8,686 bases of DNA from CAYTQK01 sp964439745. Its GTDB lineage: Bacteria > Desulfobacterota > Desulfobacteria > Desulfobacterales > Desulfosudaceae. The notes under the pieces are model-generated. The model saw nothing but the letters and a program-made list of their open reading frames with translations. It was not told the DNA's origin and did no database searches. Below are positions 6,746-8,686 of the stretch, one piece after another (the stretch's first letter is position 1; each line of letters starts with the position of its first letter). Both the position numbers and the translations under genes were made by a program. The stretch is from NCBI GenBank assembly GCA_964439745.1, contig CAYTQK010000138.1, positions 1-8,686 on the forward strand. Reading direction: 5' to 3'.

Positions 6746-7666
6746 ATGAACCCAGAAACCAGGGCCGTCAGCGATACTTCAGATTTTTTTTCCATTGACA
6801 AGGGCGATTCCCTGTTTGTCAACAACCGGCAGTATGAAATCACCGGCCATGCCAAGGAGCTGCGGTTCGGTATCGAAGACCCCAAGTTCTGGGTAAAAAG
6901 GGCCATTGACGTGGAAACCCGGGCGCGCAAGCTCATCAAGTTGGCCTATTTCGAATCCTTTGACGCCAGCCTGGGCGGGGTCAAAATCAAATGCTTCCGT
7001 GATCCGGATAAAGAGGGGGAGATCCTCAAGCTGGTCCGCGGCCGGCCGGAGTTCATGCAGGGGGAAGCCTTTTTCGATGCCAGGGGCAATAATATCCGGG
7101 TGCTCGATGTTGTTTCCGGAGACAGCTTTCTGAACTATGTCGGGCAGTTCTACATGAGCTACGAGAAGTATTTCCGCAACGTCCTGCCCGGGATTCTGCA
7201 GCACCTGGTCAAGGCCTTTGAGGCCATCCATTTTCTCCATGTTCACGGGTTCAAGCATGGCGATATTCGCAACGACCACATCATTGTGGAAAATAAAACC
7301 GGTCATTATGTCTGGATTGATTTTGACTATGATTTTGAAGCCACGGAAAATCCCTTCAGCCTGGACATTTTCGGGATCGGAAACATACTGTCCTACGCCG
7401 TGGGCCAGGGGTTTCATAGTTATTACATGATCAAAACGGACCGGGAAAAATACGGGGATCTGGCCGAACAGGTTGAGCCGGAAGATTTCGCCCTGCTGGA
7501 CCAGCGGCGGTTTTTCAACCTGGCCAAATTGTATCCCATCATTCCCGAAGCGCTGAACAGCATTCTCATGTTTTTCACCACCGGGGCCACCATTTATTAT
7601 GAAACCGTGGATGAGATCGTGACCGACCTGAAATGGTTTCTGGATAATTTTCCGTATTACCAATAA
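6746..7666 (+). CDS. Divergent protein-kinase-fold protein (possible pseudokinase)
   Basis: The 306-residue soluble protein has the order of a protein-kinase fold but is far from canonical Hanks kinases. The probable beta-3 Lys is Lys65 (RKLIKLAYFE), with a helix-C Glu near residue 92 (KEGEILKLVRG). The catalytic loop is HGDIRNDHI (171-179), keeping Asp173, but the metal-binding Asn is replaced by His178. The DFG motif is Asp192-Phe193-Asp194. Only about 12 residues separate it from the helix-F-like SLDIFGIG (Asp207), so the activation segment and APE motif are essentially absent, as in RIO or aminoglycoside-kinase-like folds. No glycine-rich loop was seen (GHAKELRFG is in its place). The remaining residues (about 220-306) are helical and aromatic-rich. 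The ATG at 6746 is the only suitable start seen, though its Shine-Dalgarno is weak. The gene ends 19 bases before the Usp gene. It could phosphorylate a protein or small molecule, or act as a nucleotide-binding scaffold; the sequence does not decide. Confidence 0.75.
   Translation: MNPETRAVSDTSDFFSIDKGDSLFVNNRQYEITGHAKELRFGIEDPKFWVKRAIDVETRARKLIKLAYFESFDASLGGVKIKCFRDPDKEGEILKLVRGRPEFMQGEAFFDARGNNIRVLDVVSGDSFLNYVGQFYMSYEKYFRNVLPGILQHLVKAFEAIHFLHVHGFKHGDIRNDHIIVENKTGHYVWIDFDYDFEATENPFSLDIFGIGNILSYAVGQGFHSYYMIKTDREKYGDLAEQVEPEDFALLDQRRFFNLAKLYPIIPEALNSILMFFTTGATIYYETVDEIVTDLKWFLDNFPYYQ
6784..6791 (+). repeat. T8 homopolymer in codons 13-16 of the kinase-like gene
   Basis: Eight consecutive T occur early in the reading frame (Asp-Phe-Phe-Ser codons) in otherwise GC-rich DNA. 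Slippage by one base would end the protein almost at once. Such tracts can act as phase-variable or transcriptional-slippage sites, but eight T is modest and may be neutral. Confidence 0.6.
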
Positions 7667-7672
7667 CCGATC

Positions 7673-7679
7673 AAGGGGG
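7673..7679 (+). promoter_or_regulatory. Ribosome binding site that fixes a TTG start
   Basis: AAGGGGG ends six bases before the TTG at 7686. Together with the beta-1 strand that must follow directly (AISILFAVNES), this supports TTG as the real start of the Usp gene. No upstream in-frame ATG or GTG is available after the kinase-like gene's stop codon. Confidence 0.7.
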
Positions 7680-7685
7680 AACGCT

Positions 7686-8129
7686 TTGGCTATTTCAATC
7701 CTGTTTGCCGTTAATGAATCGACCAGTTCCCGGGCGGCGGTGGACTATCTGGCCGCTCTGCCCTTCTGCCCGGAAGATGTTCATATCAAGCTGCTGCACG
7801 TTTTTCGCCAGCCTTCTTCCGGCGAGGAGATGATGGGCAAAAAATTCATGGCCGAACAGTCGGAGCGCTACCAGGCGACCCTGGACAAGGCCAAGGACAA
7901 GCTGGTCCAGAGCGGTTTTGTGGCGGAAAATATTGAAACGGAACTGGTTGCCGAGCCCTATGCCACCATCAGCGACGGCATTATTGACCAGTACAATAAG
8001 GGCAGATATCAGATGGTGGTGATCGGACGCAAAAAACTGTCCAAAGCCGAGGAGTTCGTCCTGGGTGACCCCAGCGTAAAGCTGGTGCGGGTATTGACGG
8101 ATACCGCCATCGTGGTCATCAAATCCTGA
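7686..8129 (+). CDS. Universal stress protein (UspA family), TTG start
   Basis: The 147-residue single Usp domain has the usual length and order: beta-1 ISILFAVNES, a helix, beta-2 HIKLLHVF, a long charged helix (about 47-75), beta-3 IETELVAE, beta-4 MVVIGRKK and beta-5 AIVVIKS. Usp proteins are small cytosolic dimers linked to starvation, redox and energy stress. The ATP-binding subgroup carries G-2x-G-9x-G(S/T). Here Gly114, Lys117, Gly127 and Asp128 keep the exact spacing, but the second Gly is Lys and the Ser/Thr is Asp. The beta-1 Asp that contacts adenine in ATP-binding members is Asn10. Weak or no ATP binding is therefore likely, as in the E. coli UspA type. It starts with TTG and lies 19 bases after the kinase-like gene, so co-translation with it is likely. 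The last codons fall within a strong inverted repeat. Confidence 0.9.
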   Translation: MAISILFAVNESTSSRAAVDYLAALPFCPEDVHIKLLHVFRQPSSGEEMMGKKFMAEQSERYQATLDKAKDKLVQSGFVAENIETELVAEPYATISDGIIDQYNKGRYQMVVIGRKKLSKAEEFVLGDPSVKLVRVLTDTAIVVIKS

Positions 8130-8138
8130 TGGCGGTAT
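8101..8138. repeat. 11-base inverted repeat over the Usp gene stop codon
   Basis: ATACCGCCATC (8101-8111) and GATGGCGGTAT (8128-8138) are exact inverted repeats with a 16-base loop. This is the strongest simple hairpin noticed in the window. The right arm overlaps the TGA (8127-8129). No T-run follows on either strand, so it is not a textbook terminator. Confidence 0.7.
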
Positions 8139-8172
8139 AAGCGCTGCTACTGCCGCCAGGCGGCCGCCATCA
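8127..8172. terminator. Candidate bidirectional terminator between convergent genes
   Basis: TGATGGCGG (8127-8135) and CCGCCATCA (8164-8172) are exact nine-base inverted repeats. The outer three bases are the stop codons of the plus-strand Usp gene and the minus-strand ATP-grasp gene. Inside are TGGCGGTA/TGCCGCCA (8130-8137 with 8151-8158, one G-T pair) and GCCGCC/GGCGGC (8152-8157 with 8159-8164). These stems exclude one another, so several folds are possible. T-runs on the exit sides are weak (AAATCTCTT on plus, GGATTTG on minus). The structure is clear, but terminator function is inferred from the convergent position. Confidence 0.5.
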
Positions 8173-8686
8173 AATCTCTTGGCTGGCGATCATTTCTTCC
8201 ATCAGGGCGTAGTAGTCGATACCGGCCCGCGCCAGCCCTTCCCGGCCGTACTTCATGTTGGCCTCCAGGATAAAGTATTGTCCCTGGTGCGGAATCAGGT
8301 CAAGGCCGACGTCGTTCCAGCCGCATTGGGCGGCCGTGGCCCGGGCCAGAAAAACGGCCTCCTCCGGAACCGGATCCAGGCTGATGGTGCCGCCCACGGC
8401 CAGGTTGTTGCGAAAATCGCCGGTTGGCGCGATCCGCCAGTAGGCGTGTACCGCCCGCTGGCCGACGATAATCACCCGGATGCTGCGGTCATTTTCCAGG
8501 TACTCCTGGATATACGCCGGATATACCGATTCCGTATAGCGGGCCAGGTCGGTTTCGTTTTTAATCAAAAATACCCCCCGCCCCATGGCCGATCCCCGGG
8601 GGACCTTGGCGACAAAAGGGTAGTCAAAATCCCGCCGTATTTTTTCCGTCCGGCGTTTGCCGTAATAGGTTTTGGTCCGGGGATGG
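8170..8686 (-). CDS. RimK-like ATP-grasp ligase, C-terminal part (5' end outside window)
   Basis: The minus-strand frame is open from the window edge (first full codon 8685-8683) to the TGA at 8172-8170, giving 171 residues. The Met codon at 8586-8584 is internal, because the conserved ATP-grasp sequence continues upstream of it (PFVAKVPRGSAMGRGVFLI spans it). Features are the glycine-rich ATP-binding loop, IQEYLENDRSIRVIIVG, DFRNNLAVGG, GLDLIP and the metal-binding Glu and Asn of ILEANMKYG (codons near 8264 and 8258). RimK relatives ligate amino acids to a carboxylate (ribosomal S6 glutamylation, lysine or cofactor biosynthesis). Two differences are visible: the usual Asp of the D-x-R motif is Ser (near 8483), and the Pro after the E-x-N motif is Tyr. 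The substrate cannot be assigned. The gene is convergent with the Usp gene and so is not in the same operon. Confidence 0.85.
   Translation of the reverse strand, partial: HPRTKTYYGKRRTEKIRRDFDYPFVAKVPRGSAMGRGVFLIKNETDLARYTESVYPAYIQEYLENDRSIRVIIVGQRAVHAYWRIAPTGDFRNNLAVGGTISLDPVPEEAVFLARATAAQCGWNDVGLDLIPHQGQYFILEANMKYGREGLARAGIDYYALMEEMIASQEI

Noticed and set aside
6779..7663. A 294-codon open frame on the minus strand, opposite the kinase-like gene
   Set aside because: It mirrors the whole plus-strand gene, has no recognisable domain, and the plus-strand frame carries clear kinase motifs.
8584..8586. ATG (minus strand) as the start of the ATP-grasp gene
   Set aside because: The glycine-rich ATP loop and preceding conserved residues continue upstream in the same frame to the window edge, so this Met is internal.

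Overview
This GC-rich window looks like a chromosomal segment from a Gram-negative bacterium. I would place it in the Desulfobacterota (former Deltaproteobacteria) with moderate-to-low confidence. The reasons are a SecA with a short second-nucleotide-domain insert and a Cys-Cys zinc tail, a proteobacterial-type ClpS/ClpA/Aat set, and an adjoining atypical kinase plus universal stress protein. No rRNA, tRNA, insertion sequence, CRISPR array or phage gene was found.

Layout. (1) Positions 2-2437: secA, missing only its first few dozen codons. (2) 2438-2676: a 239-base gap without a gene, holding an AT-rich island with two overlapping sigma70-like promoter candidates and two short inverted repeats. 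(3) 2677-6009: clpS, clpA and aat, tightly spaced. Together these are the core of the bacterial leucine N-degron (N-end rule) pathway. Aat adds Leu or Phe to proteins starting with Lys or Arg, ClpS recognises the new N-terminus, and ClpA unfolds the substrate for ClpP, which is encoded elsewhere. (4) 6084-8129: a GAF-domain protein, a divergent protein-kinase-fold protein and a universal stress protein that starts at TTG, all in the same direction. This reads like a small sensor/kinase/stress-protein module whose function I cannot assign. (5) 8170-8686, minus strand: the C-terminal part of a RimK-like ATP-grasp ligase, convergent with the stress-protein gene. The junction is packed with overlapping inverted repeats, and both stop codons lie inside matching arms.

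Genes 2677-8129 all point the same way with gaps of 4, 35, 74, 92 and 19 bases, so read-through from the clpS promoter into the GAF/kinase/Usp block is possible. Neither a convincing terminator nor a strong internal promoter was found. The most interesting part is the GAF-kinase-Usp block. The kinase has lost the catalytic-loop Asn (now His), the DFG Gly (now Asp), the glycine-rich loop and almost the whole activation segment. The Usp keeps the spacing of the ATP-binding motif but has lost key residues. Whether they work together is inference.
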